Source: Thermodesulfobium acidiphilum
Lineage (GTDB): Bacteria; Thermodesulfobiota; Thermodesulfobiia; Thermodesulfobiales; Thermodesulfobiaceae
Length of the DNA stretch: 64,000 bases
NCBI RefSeq assembly: GCF_003057965.1
Contig: NZ_CP020921.1
Location: 1,127,001-1,191,000, forward strand
Direction: 5' to 3'
The notes below the pieces were generated by a model, which saw nothing but the letters and a program-made list of their open reading frames with translations, had not been told where the DNA came from and did not search any database. Within the stretch, counting starts at the first letter, position 1; every line of letters starts with the position of its first letter. Shown one piece after another: positions 1 through 8,586 of this stretch. The translations under genes were made by a program, and so were the position numbers.

Positions 1-855
1 GAAATAGCTCTATTAGCTTTGGGGAACTTTGCAATAGGCAGATTGACCATAACCTCAGATTTAGACGTTTTGTTCGTTCACTCAGATCTTAATTCAGATC
101 TGGATCTGTATACCCTGCATAAAGATTCCCAGAAAGCAGTAATAAACTTTTTAAAAACTAATGACAATACAAGTTTTCCAATTTACTTTGACATAAGACT
201 TAGGCCTGAAGGAGAAAATGGAGAAGTTATAAGAAGTCTTTCAGCATACAAATCTTATTATGAAAAATATTTAGAGCCATGGGAGAGAATAGCTTATTCA
301 AAATTAAAATTTATATGCGGAAACTTTAACCTTGCAAAATCTTTGATTATTCTAACGAGAAAATTTTGTTATAGAGCTTTTAATAAAGAAGAATTAGAAG
401 ACCTTCTTAAAATAAGAAATAGAGTGATTCAAGAAAGGATAAGTCCAGATATAGATCCAAAAATGGATATTAAACTTGGTCCAGGTGGTATGATGGACAT
501 TGATTTTTTGTTACAAGTCTACAGGCTTCCATTAGCCAAAAATTACAAACCTCTAAGACTATCTGATCCATGGCAAATACTCAAAAATATGGACAACTTT
601 GCGCCGTGGTCACCCAAAGAACACGGCATACTTAAAGAAGCATTTAATTTTTACAACAAAACACTTTTCGCCATAAAGTTTTTACGTGGCAACACTAACA
701 ACTTATTTTTGAGTGAAGACGAGTTATCAATCCTGAAAAAGATGATAAAGTATAATGAAACAACTGATATAACTAATTACTATATAAATTTAAATAAATC
801 TGTCAAAGAGATATTTGATAAATATTTTCTACAGGCATCGAACTTTAAAATCTAA
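1..855 (+). CDS. glnE: Glutamate-ammonia-ligase adenylyltransferase, C-terminal part (partial)
   Basis: The reading frame is open from the first base of the window, so the 5' part of the gene lies outside; about 284 codons remain and end at a TAA. A nucleotidyltransferase signature with the metal-binding SDLD pair near residue 20, an RLRPEG block near 70 and a GPGGMMDIDF block near 160 match the GlnE family, which adenylylates glutamine synthetase to adjust nitrogen assimilation. Intact GlnE has two such catalytic halves; because this copy is followed only by a helical tail and then the stop, it should be the C-terminal adenylylating half. It meets the M18 peptidase gene tail to tail one base later. 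The assignment is good, but the missing N-terminal half cannot be judged. Confidence 0.88.
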   Translation, partial: EIALLALGNFAIGRLTITSDLDVLFVHSDLNSDLDLYTLHKDSQKAVINFLKTNDNTSFPIYFDIRLRPEGENGEVIRSLSAYKSYYEKYLEPWERIAYSKLKFICGNFNLAKSLIILTRKFCYRAFNKEELEDLLKIRNRVIQERISPDIDPKMDIKLGPGGMMDIDFLLQVYRLPLAKNYKPLRLSDPWQILKNMDNFAPWSPKEHGILKEAFNFYNKTLFAIKFLRGNTNNLFLSEDELSILKKMIKYNETTDITNYYINLNKSVKEIFDKYFLQASNFKI

Positions 856-856
856 A

Positions 857-2206
857 TTACTTCATCATCAAAAAAGATTTGTAAGCTTTATAGGTTTCAT
901 ACAAATCAGCCTTTGAAGCTATTTCAAACGGAGAATGCATGGAAATTAAAGCAGGACCGCAATCGAGGGTTTCAATGTTATGCTTTGAAATATACTTTGC
1001 AATTGTTCCACCACCACCTTCATCTACCTTACCAAGCTCTGCAATTTGCCAGATTACGTTATCCCTATTAAAAGCTTCCTTAACTTTAGCGACAAATTCA
1101 GTATTTGCATCGTTTGAGTAATATTTTCCTCCATGCCCTGTAAATTTTGTTATAACTACACCGTTATTTATATAAGCTGCATTGTCAGTTTCATGAACTT
1201 CTTTGTACATTGGGTTGACTGCAGCACTAACATCAGCAGATAAGCACTGTGAGCTTTTAAAGAAATTTAAGATGTTTGCAAAGGTTGGTTCTATCCCCTT
1301 TCTTTTCAAAATTTCTATAACTATATCGTATACAAAACTTGACTGAGCAGAGGTATTGCCTTCAGAACCGATCTCTTCCTTATCAACCATAAGTAATACC
1401 TGAGTCTTGTCAGAGATTTCCACATCAAAAAAGGCCATCAAGGATGCATATGCACATATTCTATCATCTTGGCCATATGCCCCTACCAAGCTCCTATCAA
1501 AACCTAAATCGCGAGGTTCAAAGGCTGGCACAGCTTGGATTTCAGCACTTACAAAATCTTCTTCCACAATTTTATACCTTTCATAAAGATAATTTAATAT
1601 GTTCAGCTTTATCTGATCTTTTTCTTCTTCTGAGAATGGAATAGATCCACAAATTATATTTAATTTATTAGCATCAAATGCCTCCTTTGTAACCTTTTCA
1701 TCAATAACCTTTTTTGAAAGGTGTGGCAAAAGATCTGGTATTACAAATATAGGGTCATCAAGTTCTTCACCAATATTAATTTCTAAAGTCTCTTTATTTG
1801 ACTTTACCATAAAAATGTGCAAAGAGATTGGAATGTTTAACCACTGATATTTTTTTATTCCTCCATAGTAATGAGTGTGAAACAAACCCAGACCGCTATC
1901 TTCAAACAAAGGATTTTGTTTTAAGTCAATTCTTGGCGCATCAATATGACTGGCAATCATTTTCATGCCAAAATCTTCTGAAAGCCTAATCAGGGCAACA
2001 CTTTTATTTCTATTAACTATTATAAACTCTCTATCCCTTCTATTATTTAAAAAATATTCGTTTACAAATTTTACAGTTTCTCTCTCTGTCTTACATTTTT
2101 TTAAAAAATCCTTATATCCCTGTGCAAATTTAAAAATATTTTCTCTATCTGTTTTAAACCATGCATTTCTTCTTTTCATAAACAAGATGTCCTTTAAATT
2201 CGACAC
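857..2206 (-). CDS. M18 family aminopeptidase
   Basis: A 449-residue cytosolic zinc aminopeptidase of family M18 (the aspartyl aminopeptidase/ApeA type), which trims N-terminal residues from peptides. All metal and catalytic blocks can be read: SHIDAPRIDLK with the first ligand His, GQDDRICAY with the bridging Asp, DKEEIGSEGNTSAQS with the catalytic Glu pair, SADVSAAVNP, and SMHSPFEIASKAD with the last His. The length is usual for the family. I place the start at the GTG at 2206, five bases after a GGAGG; the upstream TTG at 2218 would overlap that SD. The gene lies 39 bases downstream of the radical SAM gene on the same strand and could be co-transcribed. Exact residue specificity cannot be told from sequence. 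Confidence 0.88.
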   Translation of the reverse strand: MSNLKDILFMKRRNAWFKTDRENIFKFAQGYKDFLKKCKTERETVKFVNEYFLNNRRDREFIIVNRNKSVALIRLSEDFGMKMIASHIDAPRIDLKQNPLFEDSGLGLFHTHYYGGIKKYQWLNIPISLHIFMVKSNKETLEINIGEELDDPIFVIPDLLPHLSKKVIDEKVTKEAFDANKLNIICGSIPFSEEEKDQIKLNILNYLYERYKIVEEDFVSAEIQAVPAFEPRDLGFDRSLVGAYGQDDRICAYASLMAFFDVEISDKTQVLLMVDKEEIGSEGNTSAQSSFVYDIVIEILKRKGIEPTFANILNFFKSSQCLSADVSAAVNPMYKEVHETDNAAYINNGVVITKFTGHGGKYYSNDANTEFVAKVKEAFNRDNVIWQIAELGKVDEGGGGTIAKYISKHNIETLDCGPALISMHSPFEIASKADLYETYKAYKSFLMMK

Positions 2207-2234
2207 GTCAACCTCCAAACATTTAAATATTTAA

Positions 2235-2246
2235 AGTCATATGACT
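2235..2246. repeat. 12-bp perfect palindrome AGTCATATGACT
   Basis: A perfect 12-base palindrome sits between the radical SAM gene and the M18 gene and touches the stop codon of the former. It could be part of an operator or chance in AT-rich DNA. It is too short and has no T-tract to act as a terminator. No protein is known to bind it. Confidence 0.3.
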
Positions 2247-3166
2247 CATTTTTTGACAATAAAAGCTTTACCTTCATAAACCCTTTGGCTAATTTTACCT
2301 TCTTTTAAAAGTCTATTTAATATTCTTGTTATATCTTCATCGCCAGCACCAAATACGCTCATCAGCTCCTCTTTTGAACATGGTCTAATGCTTACCATTT
2401 TCGCAATAGAGAGTTCAAGAAACTCATGAAAATCCATGTTTTTTTCACTAAATGGCTTTATAAGTTCGGCATTCAGATCCTTCAATTCAGAATATACCCG
2501 CATCAGCTCTTCGTTTGTTAATTTTTTTATGTTTTCCTCAGCAGGAGGCCTATCTATGGTTCCGATCTGAAATTTGTGAGGATTTATAAATTTTACAGCT
2601 CTTTTCAGATCTTCAATGTCTTTCTGACTATCGTTAAGGCTCTTTACAAACAAAACTTCTAACCAGACTTCGCCCTTAAATTTATCTCTAAATTCTTTTA
2701 TCCCATTAATAATTTCATCAATTTTCAAACTTACGTGTGGCCTATTAATTTTTCTGAACGATTCTTGATTCGCTGCATCAAGACTCGGTATAATTACATC
2801 AGCATCCATCAGATCTTCCTGGACATCAGTTAGGTTTAATAGACTTCCATTGGTAAGTACTGCAATTTTAGCAACGTTAAAACTTTTTACATATTTAATA
2901 AGCCTGCCAATATCTTTGTTTAGTGTTGGCTCTCCACTTCCAGAGAAGGTAACAAAGTCAAACCTGCCCATCCTTTTATAATTCTCTCTAAAATCTTTCT
3001 CAATCTCATCTGGATTATAAAAGGAACGCCTATCGTTTATAAGATTTGTTGTTCTTCCTACTTCACAATAAACACAATTAAAATTGCACACTTTATGTGG
3101 GATAATGTTTATCCCAAGACTTAATCCAAGCCTTCTTGATGGCACAGGCCCAAACAAAAATTGCAT
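2246..3166 (-). CDS. COG0731-type radical SAM protein with C-terminal winged helix
   Basis: A 306-residue radical SAM protein. The cluster-binding motif VCNFNCVYCE (CxxxCxxC) lies near residue 30, preceded by the typical GPVPSRRLGLSLG opening, and a FSGSGEPTLN block follows near residue 80. The last 60-70 residues look like a winged-helix domain (EELMSVFGAGDEDITRILNRLL). Proteins of this shape are annotated as COG0731 radical SAM enzymes related to the tRNA wyosine enzyme TYW1, but the bacterial members have no settled reaction, so I name only the family. The ATG at 3166 follows a clear GGAGG; the longer TTG start at 3178 overlaps that SD and is rejected. Confidence 0.85.
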   Translation of the reverse strand: MQFLFGPVPSRRLGLSLGINIIPHKVCNFNCVYCEVGRTTNLINDRRSFYNPDEIEKDFRENYKRMGRFDFVTFSGSGEPTLNKDIGRLIKYVKSFNVAKIAVLTNGSLLNLTDVQEDLMDADVIIPSLDAANQESFRKINRPHVSLKIDEIINGIKEFRDKFKGEVWLEVLFVKSLNDSQKDIEDLKRAVKFINPHKFQIGTIDRPPAEENIKKLTNEELMRVYSELKDLNAELIKPFSEKNMDFHEFLELSIAKMVSIRPCSKEELMSVFGAGDEDITRILNRLLKEGKISQRVYEGKAFIVKK

Positions 3167-3200
3167 AATTACCTCCAAAAAGTTTTTAAAACTAAATTTT

Positions 3201-3206
3201 ATTATA
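3201..3206 (-). promoter_or_regulatory. Candidate -10 box for the radical SAM gene
   Basis: A TATAAT reads on the minus strand 35 bases upstream of the ATG at 3166. No good -35 can be picked in the AT-rich flank, so this is only a candidate. Confidence 0.3.
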
Positions 3207-3311
3207 CCACTTTAATATAACTACCCTTTTATTTTAAGACTGACTATAATTACTAATTCTAATAAAAAACTCAAATTTAAACTTTTATAGATTTTTATGA
3301 ATAATTAATTT

Positions 3312-3317
3312 ATAATA
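3312..3317 (+). promoter_or_regulatory. Candidate -10 box for the transaldolase gene
   Basis: A TATAAT lies 29 bases upstream of the TTG start of the transaldolase gene. The flanks are so AT-rich that no -35 can be chosen with confidence. Confidence 0.3.
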
Positions 3318-3346
3318 ATTAAAAAATTTTTAAGGGGTGTAAAAAC

Positions 3347-4000
3347 TTGGAACTATATTTAGATACTGCAAAAATAGAAGAAATAGAAGAAGGCGTAGAA
3401 CTTGGCATAATTTCAGGAGTGACTACAAATCCTTCACTACTTGCAAAAGCTAATCCAGCAGCTCCAATCGAACACCTAAAGAAAATTTGTAACATTGTAA
3501 ATGGTCCAGTTAGCGCTGAGATAATTTCAACAAACTATAGAGATATGATATCAGAAGGACTAAAGATATCTAAGATTTCAGAAAAAATTGTAGTAAAAAT
3601 ACCTATTACTGAAGATGGACTTAAAGCCACAAAAGTTCTTTCAAAAGAAAACATTGCAGTCAATATGACCCTTGTTTTTTCAGAGTCTCAAGCAATTTTA
3701 GCATCTTTAGTCAATGCAGCTTATATAAGTCCCTTTATAGGGAGATTAGATGACATTTCCTACAATGGAATGAAACTTGTAAAATCAATATCAGAAATTT
3801 TGAAAGCAACTAATTCGAAATCGAAAATAATCGCAGCAAGCATAAGACACCCTTTACATGTTGTTCAGGCTGCAAAAGCAGGTGCTCACATAGCAACTGT
3901 TCCATTTAAAACGATGAAACAGCTTGTAAAACATCCATTAACCGATATAGGAATTGCAAAGTTTCTAAGTGATTCAAAGGGTATTTCTATAGTATCTTAG
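3347..4000 (+). CDS. tal: Transaldolase, short TalC/MipB type
   Basis: A 217-residue single-domain class I aldolase-fold enzyme that moves a dihydroxyacetone unit between sugar phosphates. The Schiff-base lysine is in VVKIPIT, near residue 84. Short transaldolases and fructose-6-phosphate aldolases are close paralogues. Here the two residues that usually separate them are of the transaldolase kind: Glu in SAEIIS, where F6P aldolase has Gln, and Phe in SPFIGRLDD, where F6P aldolase has Tyr. The TTG start at 3347 follows AAGGGGTG with good spacing. It converges on fbp and fba, which fits a shared sugar-phosphate pathway. The family is certain; the reaction is inferred from those residues. Confidence 0.9.
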   Translation: MELYLDTAKIEEIEEGVELGIISGVTTNPSLLAKANPAAPIEHLKKICNIVNGPVSAEIISTNYRDMISEGLKISKISEKIVVKIPITEDGLKATKVLSKENIAVNMTLVFSESQAILASLVNAAYISPFIGRLDDISYNGMKLVKSISEILKATNSKSKIIAASIRHPLHVVQAAKAGAHIATVPFKTMKQLVKHPLTDIGIAKFLSDSKGISIVS

Positions 4001-4028
4001 AGGACAACATAATTAATTTGTTGCCCTC
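4000..4028. terminator. Hairpin between convergent tal and fbp
   Basis: GAGGACAACA and TGTTGCCCTC form a 10-base stem with one mismatch around a 9-base loop, in the 44-base gap between two convergent genes. The place suits a bidirectional terminator, but neither side has a clear T-tract. Confidence 0.5.
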
Positions 4029-4044
4029 ATAAGTTCAAATAACT

Positions 4045-5010
4045 TTACCCTTTCATATAATTCACTAGTTCGTCTATATCTTCTTTACTGCCCATAAAAA
4101 CAGGTGTTCTTTGATGTAGACTGGTAGCTTTTATGCTCAGTATTTCATTGATTCCATCAGTAGCCCTGCCACCAGCTTGTTCTATTAGCAAACTCATAGG
4201 TGCAGCTTCGTAAAGAAGCCTTAATTTTCCTTGTGGATTTTTTTTATCCCCAGGATATGCAAAAACACCACCTTTCAACAAGGTTCTGTGAACATCAGCT
4301 ACCATTGACCCTATATATCTTGCAGAATAATTCTTTGATTTCAAATTTTCAATATATTTTTTAAGCGGCTCGTCCCATCGCTGAGAATAACCCTCATTAA
4401 TTGAATATATCTTCCCTCTTGAAGGCATCTTCAGATAAGGATGAGACAAAAGATACGAACCTACTGAAGGGTCTAGGGTAAATCCATGAGTGCCGTTTTT
4501 AGTTGTATACATAAGCATAGTTGATGATCCATACACCACATATCCTGCAGCAACCTGTTTGTATCCTTCCTGGAAAAAGTTTTCTACCCCATCACAACAT
4601 TTTCTATATATGGAAAATATTGTTCCAACATTTACGTTCACGTCAATGTTTGAAGAACCATCCAACGGATCCAGGGCAATTACATATTTTCCGTTTTTCC
4701 CTTTTTCAGGGAATATGGCATCATCAACTTCTTCCGAAGCAAGGGCATAAAATTCGCCTGAATCAGAAAGGTGTTCAATCAACCAGTTATTAGAAAGTTG
4801 ATCGAGTTTTTGAACCTCCTCACCCTGTACATTGACCTTCCCTATCTTGCCTAAAACATCAGAAAGACCCGCTTTCCTTATTCTTGAAGATATTACTTTT
4901 GTTGCATTTTCAATAGACATCAAAGCCAAGCTAAGGGATCCCGTAGCTTGAGGAAATTGCCTTTCCTCTTCCAAAATAAAGCGATTGAGATCAATACCAA
5001 TTCTGGCCAA
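4045..5010 (-). CDS. fbp: Fructose-1,6-bisphosphatase, class I
   Basis: A 321-residue class I FBPase that removes the 1-phosphate from fructose 1,6-bisphosphate in gluconeogenesis or the Calvin cycle. The metal-binding DPLDGSSNIDVNVNVGTIF block lies near residues 115-135 and the GGRATDG block near 280; the length is normal. The gene starts at a TTG (5010) two bases after the fba stop, with the SD (GAGGGGGC) inside the end of fba, so the two are translationally coupled. Allosteric control cannot be read from the sequence. Confidence 0.93.
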   Translation of the reverse strand: MARIGIDLNRFILEEERQFPQATGSLSLALMSIENATKVISSRIRKAGLSDVLGKIGKVNVQGEEVQKLDQLSNNWLIEHLSDSGEFYALASEEVDDAIFPEKGKNGKYVIALDPLDGSSNIDVNVNVGTIFSIYRKCCDGVENFFQEGYKQVAAGYVVYGSSTMLMYTTKNGTHGFTLDPSVGSYLLSHPYLKMPSRGKIYSINEGYSQRWDEPLKKYIENLKSKNYSARYIGSMVADVHRTLLKGGVFAYPGDKKNPQGKLRLLYEAAPMSLLIEQAGGRATDGINEILSIKATSLHQRTPVFMGSKEDIDELVNYMKG

Positions 5011-5012
5011 AA

Positions 5013-6428
5013 TCAGTCAGCCCCCTCTTCAAATTCCATAGTTCGAAAATCCACATTTTTATGGCTCAAATTAGCATTACTTTTATATCCTATTTTTATT
5101 AATTTAATATATTTGTCAGTATAAGATTTAGTATTGAAAACGTTCAATTGTGAAAACAGAAATTCAATCTTTTTCTCAAGAACATCCAATATTTTATTTT
5201 TATCAGCATCTGGCAAATTCCACCATTTTTCTTTCAATGGTCCAAATACCTTTTTCCTTGTTTTATAAATAAATTGCTCTCTTGTCATATTTTCTTTCCA
5301 CTCTGACTTGAAATTTTCTTCAATGAATTTGAAATTCTCTTCTCTAAACTCTTCAGGTGCAAAATCAAACATTATATTCTGAAAGCCAGTCGCAAGATGT
5401 ATCTCTGCAGTTTTGTGTTTAGGAAAATTGTTAAACAGCTCATCTGGCAAGGTTGAAGCACCGTGTTGAACAGCTCCAGCTATATGATATTTTTCTCTTG
5501 CACATTTTCCTATAGAGTCCAAAACGTTAAAGTCCAATTTAACGCTTGCTACAGTTCCATCAGGCAGAGGAATTCCACCATGAGCAGTTCCCGTTTGAAC
5601 GCTTATTTTTGAAATTCCAGGACTAGATTTTAAATTATCTAAATATGCGTCCATAAATGCTTCAAATTCTTCTACAGTAGAATTTTTACCACCTATATGG
5701 CCAATTTCAGCACCTACAGAAACGTTTATTCCTTCTGGTTGAATAGATCTTATAAAATCAGTCATTTTTGCAGTATTCATATAATTATGAAACTGCTGTT
5801 CAACTAAAGTTGGCTTTGTATAGTCTACCAATGTAGACGGATCAATATCTATATTATAAAAACCAGCTTCAATAGCCTCTTTTGTAAGTTTCTTAATGTT
5901 ATCCAACTCTAACTCTGGATTCGAAAAGTAATTTTTGGAACTAAATTGAAAATGATCTCCTTGGACAAATACTGGTCCCTGATATCCTTCTTTAATGGCT
6001 GCAGCTAAAATACAGGAAATATACTCTAAAGGTCTTTGAAAGGTGTATTCTATCTCAGATTTTGCAATCTCAAATATCAAAGCAGTTACATTCCTCTTAA
6101 TTGCAACCTTAAAGATTCTTTTAGCAAAGTCGTAGGTTAAGCCTCTGATATTTATTGCAGGAACAGTAAATTCTAGTCCTTCGCCTCTCCCCTTAGCCAT
6201 ATACAGATCGTGGATTGAAGAAGAGACAATATCCATCATATTTGCAAATTCTCTAATCAGAAAATAGCAATAATTTTTTACTTGAGAATCTTGTGTAAAT
6301 ACGGCTGTTTTAATAAGATCATCAATCACTTTCTCTCTTAGTTTATCTTTATTTAGCGTAAGTTTTCCATTAATTATTAGCCCATTGGTTTCAAGAATTT
6401 TTGCAACTTCCTCTTTTGTCCTAAACAA
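5013..6428 (-). CDS. fba: Class II fructose-bisphosphate aldolase, long form
   Basis: A 471-residue metal-dependent (class II) aldolase-like protein, longer than the usual 280-360 residues. Zinc and active-site blocks can be recognised: QGDHFQ near residue 160, GAEIGHIGG near 240, GTAHGG near 280 and GAVQHGAST near 315. The extra length is an N-terminal helical stretch of about 80 residues and a C-terminal tail of over 100. Fructose 1,6-bisphosphate cleavage or synthesis is the likely reaction given the coupled fbp gene; another ketose bisphosphate is possible. The TTG start at 6428 follows AAGGGGAGAT. Confidence 0.78.
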   Translation of the reverse strand: MFRTKEEVAKILETNGLIINGKLTLNKDKLREKVIDDLIKTAVFTQDSQVKNYCYFLIREFANMMDIVSSSIHDLYMAKGRGEGLEFTVPAINIRGLTYDFAKRIFKVAIKRNVTALIFEIAKSEIEYTFQRPLEYISCILAAAIKEGYQGPVFVQGDHFQFSSKNYFSNPELELDNIKKLTKEAIEAGFYNIDIDPSTLVDYTKPTLVEQQFHNYMNTAKMTDFIRSIQPEGINVSVGAEIGHIGGKNSTVEEFEAFMDAYLDNLKSSPGISKISVQTGTAHGGIPLPDGTVASVKLDFNVLDSIGKCAREKYHIAGAVQHGASTLPDELFNNFPKHKTAEIHLATGFQNIMFDFAPEEFREENFKFIEENFKSEWKENMTREQFIYKTRKKVFGPLKEKWWNLPDADKNKILDVLEKKIEFLFSQLNVFNTKSYTDKYIKLIKIGYKSNANLSHKNVDFRTMEFEEGAD

Positions 6429-6505
6429 ACTGATCTCCCCTTCCTTAAAAATTATTAGTTTGCTCGCCTAACAATATAAAACAAATATTAAAAAATATCA
6501 AATTT

Positions 6506-7420
6506 TTAAGAGCTCTTATAAAGCAAAATGCTATAAGAAAGCCCAAGCGATAGCCAAATCAAATAAAGCAAGCTTCCACTAAAAATTAATATGGTTAACG
6601 ATAAAAACAAACATGAAATTAAAACATAAAACAAATAAGGAACTTCCCTTTTTAAAATAAGATGAAATAAATTTTTGAAAATTGAAAATGTAAAAAATGT
6701 TATACCTGGCACGCTCAAAATTGACATAATAGCCAAAAAAATTACTGCAAACATTGGTTCTTCTCTAGAAAACCAAAAGATGCTTGGAATTGATAAAAAT
6801 ATAAAAATCGAAAAACATATTGCCTTTAATGAAAATTTATAAACGTAGTTGTACTTTTCTATTACAATTCTTTTAAAAAACAAAAAATATATAAAAGACA
6901 TAAAGAATATCAGCACTGAAAAAAATATCTTGGCCTCAAAGCTATTTATAAGAGTTCTAAAATCAAGGATCACTCCCCCTTCAAAATTCTTACCAAACAG
7001 TGGCTTCACATTTAAAAAAGGTGGCGGAGTCCTTTTTGATAATATTTCTAAAATATCTCCAGTTCTTGCCCCAGTCTCTTTTTTAAGCGACCCATTATGA
7101 ATAATTACTTTTCCAGTAATTACTGCAGAATTTTTTAGAATTACATCAGATCTATAGGCAATTAGATCACCGTTTATCCTGCCGCTAACAGTCAATATTG
7201 CATTATGAACAATAAAATCACCGTTTATCACCTGATCCTGTTCGATATTGATCTCTCTTTTTATAACATCTCTTTTTAAATATTGTTCCTCATTAGTCTG
7301 ATATCCAAATCCCTGTCTAACTCTGGATAACATCAGGTTTTGATCTTGAGCAAAAACTAAATTAAAGGAAAAAAGATATAATGTTAAAAAAACAAAAAAT
7401 AATAACAGTCCTCTTTTCAA
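6506..7420 (-). CDS. Exported bactofilin-like repeat protein with a membrane tail
   Basis: A 304-residue envelope protein. It begins with a signal peptide (hydrophobic to about residue 24, AQDQ after it). Next come short beta-helix-like repeats at about 55-115 (NGDFIVHNAILTVSGRINGD, then VILKNSAVITGKVIIHNGS), like the polymer-forming bactofilin fold. The last 150 residues hold about five hydrophobic segments. It starts with a TTG overlapping the stop of the anti-sigma gene by four bases (TTGA), so it is the third gene of the sigma operon. Its place suggests a role in envelope sensing or as a target of the sigma factor; that is inference. Confidence 0.6.
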   Translation of the reverse strand: MKRGLLLFFVFLTLYLFSFNLVFAQDQNLMLSRVRQGFGYQTNEEQYLKRDVIKREINIEQDQVINGDFIVHNAILTVSGRINGDLIAYRSDVILKNSAVITGKVIIHNGSLKKETGARTGDILEILSKRTPPPFLNVKPLFGKNFEGGVILDFRTLINSFEAKIFFSVLIFFMSFIYFLFFKRIVIEKYNYVYKFSLKAICFSIFIFLSIPSIFWFSREEPMFAVIFLAIMSILSVPGITFFTFSIFKNLFHLILKREVPYLFYVLISCLFLSLTILIFSGSLLYLIWLSLGLSYSILLYKSS

Positions 7421-7884
7421 CTTAAAAGTTCCTTTCTTTTTTTGTAAACAGAAAAGATAATAAATGCCAGAAAACTTCCTATTAAGAGATAGATTAAAGA
7501 AACGTTGTTATAGAAAATTTCCCAAACAACTTCAAAAGCATAGAACACGCTCTCTTCAATATCTATAGAAAATATAGAATAATTTATATTGTTTAAAAGT
7601 ATTGAACCAATTAAAAATATAAAAGACATAGAAGTTGAGAAGAAAATAAGATTTTTTATAAAAGTTTGTTTTTCTATTCTATATACAATCAATGAAAAGA
7701 GATCGTCTGGAACGCTCATAATAGGTAAATTCTTAAGCGAATATGTAAGCTGCTTAGATCTTTGTCTCAAATAAAAGCACTTTGGACAATTTGCCACATG
7801 AGCTTCCAATTCAAGTAGCTGCTTAGATGTAATTATTCCAAGCTCTTCGAGCTCTATAAGTTTCTTACATTCATCACAGCTCAT
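7417..7884 (-). CDS. Zinc-type anti-sigma factor, membrane-anchored
   Basis: A 155-residue protein with an N-terminal zinc-binding anti-sigma (ZAS, zf-HC2) domain: two early cysteines (SCDECKK) and a HVANCPKC motif near residues 29-36. Two hydrophobic segments follow, near 80-100 and 128-148, and would anchor it in the inner membrane. Such proteins hold an ECF sigma factor inactive until a signal arrives. The gene overlaps the end of the ECF gene by 11 bases, the standard arrangement for a cognate pair. Confidence 0.85.
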   Translation of the reverse strand: MSCDECKKLIELEELGIITSKQLLELEAHVANCPKCFYLRQRSKQLTYSLKNLPIMSVPDDLFSLIVYRIEKQTFIKNLIFFSTSMSFIFLIGSILLNNINYSIFSIDIEESVFYAFEVVWEIFYNNVSLIYLLIGSFLAFIIFSVYKKRKELLS

Positions 7885-8428
7885 ACGTAGATAACTCCTT
7901 ATAAAGTTTTTTTCTTCCTCTAGAAATTCTCATTTTAACAGTTCCCTCATCAATTGATAAAATATTAGAAATCTCCTTAATACTTAGATCCTCCTGATAA
8001 AATAAAACTATAACAACCCTATAAATTTCAGGAAGTTTCAAAAGCGCCTTTTCAACAGCTTCCTTGTTTTCATATCTTATAATTATTTCTTCAGGCATCA
8101 GAGAGTTGTCTACAGGATCAAAACTTCTTTCATCATCTTCCGAAGTCAAGTCCTCAAACGATGTATATTCTTTTTTTGCTCTTTTTTTATCTATATATAA
8201 ATTTGTCAACACTCTCTTAGCCCATGGTATAAAAGGATAATTTATATCAAATTTATCCACATTATTGTAGAATTTAATAAAAAACTCCTGTACAAGATCC
8301 TTTGCTTCTTCGGAAGAACCAGATAATCTGTAAGAAAGAGTATATATAAAACTGCTATACCTATTGTATAGGTCTCTAAAAGCATTTTGGTCTCCCGATT
8401 TTATCCTTAAAATTAGGTCTGAGTCCAT
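7874..8428 (-). CDS. ECF-type RNA polymerase sigma factor
   Basis: A 184-residue sigma-70 family protein of the extracytoplasmic-function group. Region 2 spans roughly residues 20-90 (AKDLVQEFFIKFY, then PWAKRVLTNLYIDKKR) and region 4 roughly 125-180 (LPEIYRVVIVLFYQEDLSIKEISNIL). The linker is acidic. Together with the two genes downstream it forms a three-gene regulatory module whose signal is unknown. The ATG at 8428 has GAGGTG about 11 bases upstream, a rather long spacing. ECF factors often drive their own operon, but I could not identify a matching promoter. Confidence 0.92.
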   Translation of the reverse strand: MDSDLILRIKSGDQNAFRDLYNRYSSFIYTLSYRLSGSSEEAKDLVQEFFIKFYNNVDKFDINYPFIPWAKRVLTNLYIDKKRAKKEYTSFEDLTSEDDERSFDPVDNSLMPEEIIIRYENKEAVEKALLKLPEIYRVVIVLFYQEDLSIKEISNILSIDEGTVKMRISRGRKKLYKELSTYEL

Positions 8429-8540
8429 ATATTAGAAAGCACCTCATACAATCACCTTTATTCTATTCATACTTTTATGCTTTGATATTACATTTACAAG
8501 TTCTAAATAGAATACGATTTTTTAAGCATAAAGAAACAAA

Positions 8541-8569
8541 AAGGGAACAAAAAATTTATTTGCTCCCTT
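8541..8569 (-). terminator. Rho-independent terminator of the ferritin-like gene
   Basis: Read on the minus strand, AAGGGAGCAAA pairs with TTTGTTCCCTT (11 positions, one G-U), followed by a T-rich run. It lies 18 bases past the ferritin-like stop codon. Confidence 0.8.
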
Positions 8570-8586
8570 AAAATTTAAACTTATTA

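Noticed and set aside
3347-4000. Fructose-6-phosphate aldolase (fsa) instead of transaldolase
   Set aside because: The active-site Glu and Phe are of the transaldolase kind; F6P aldolases have Gln and Tyr there.
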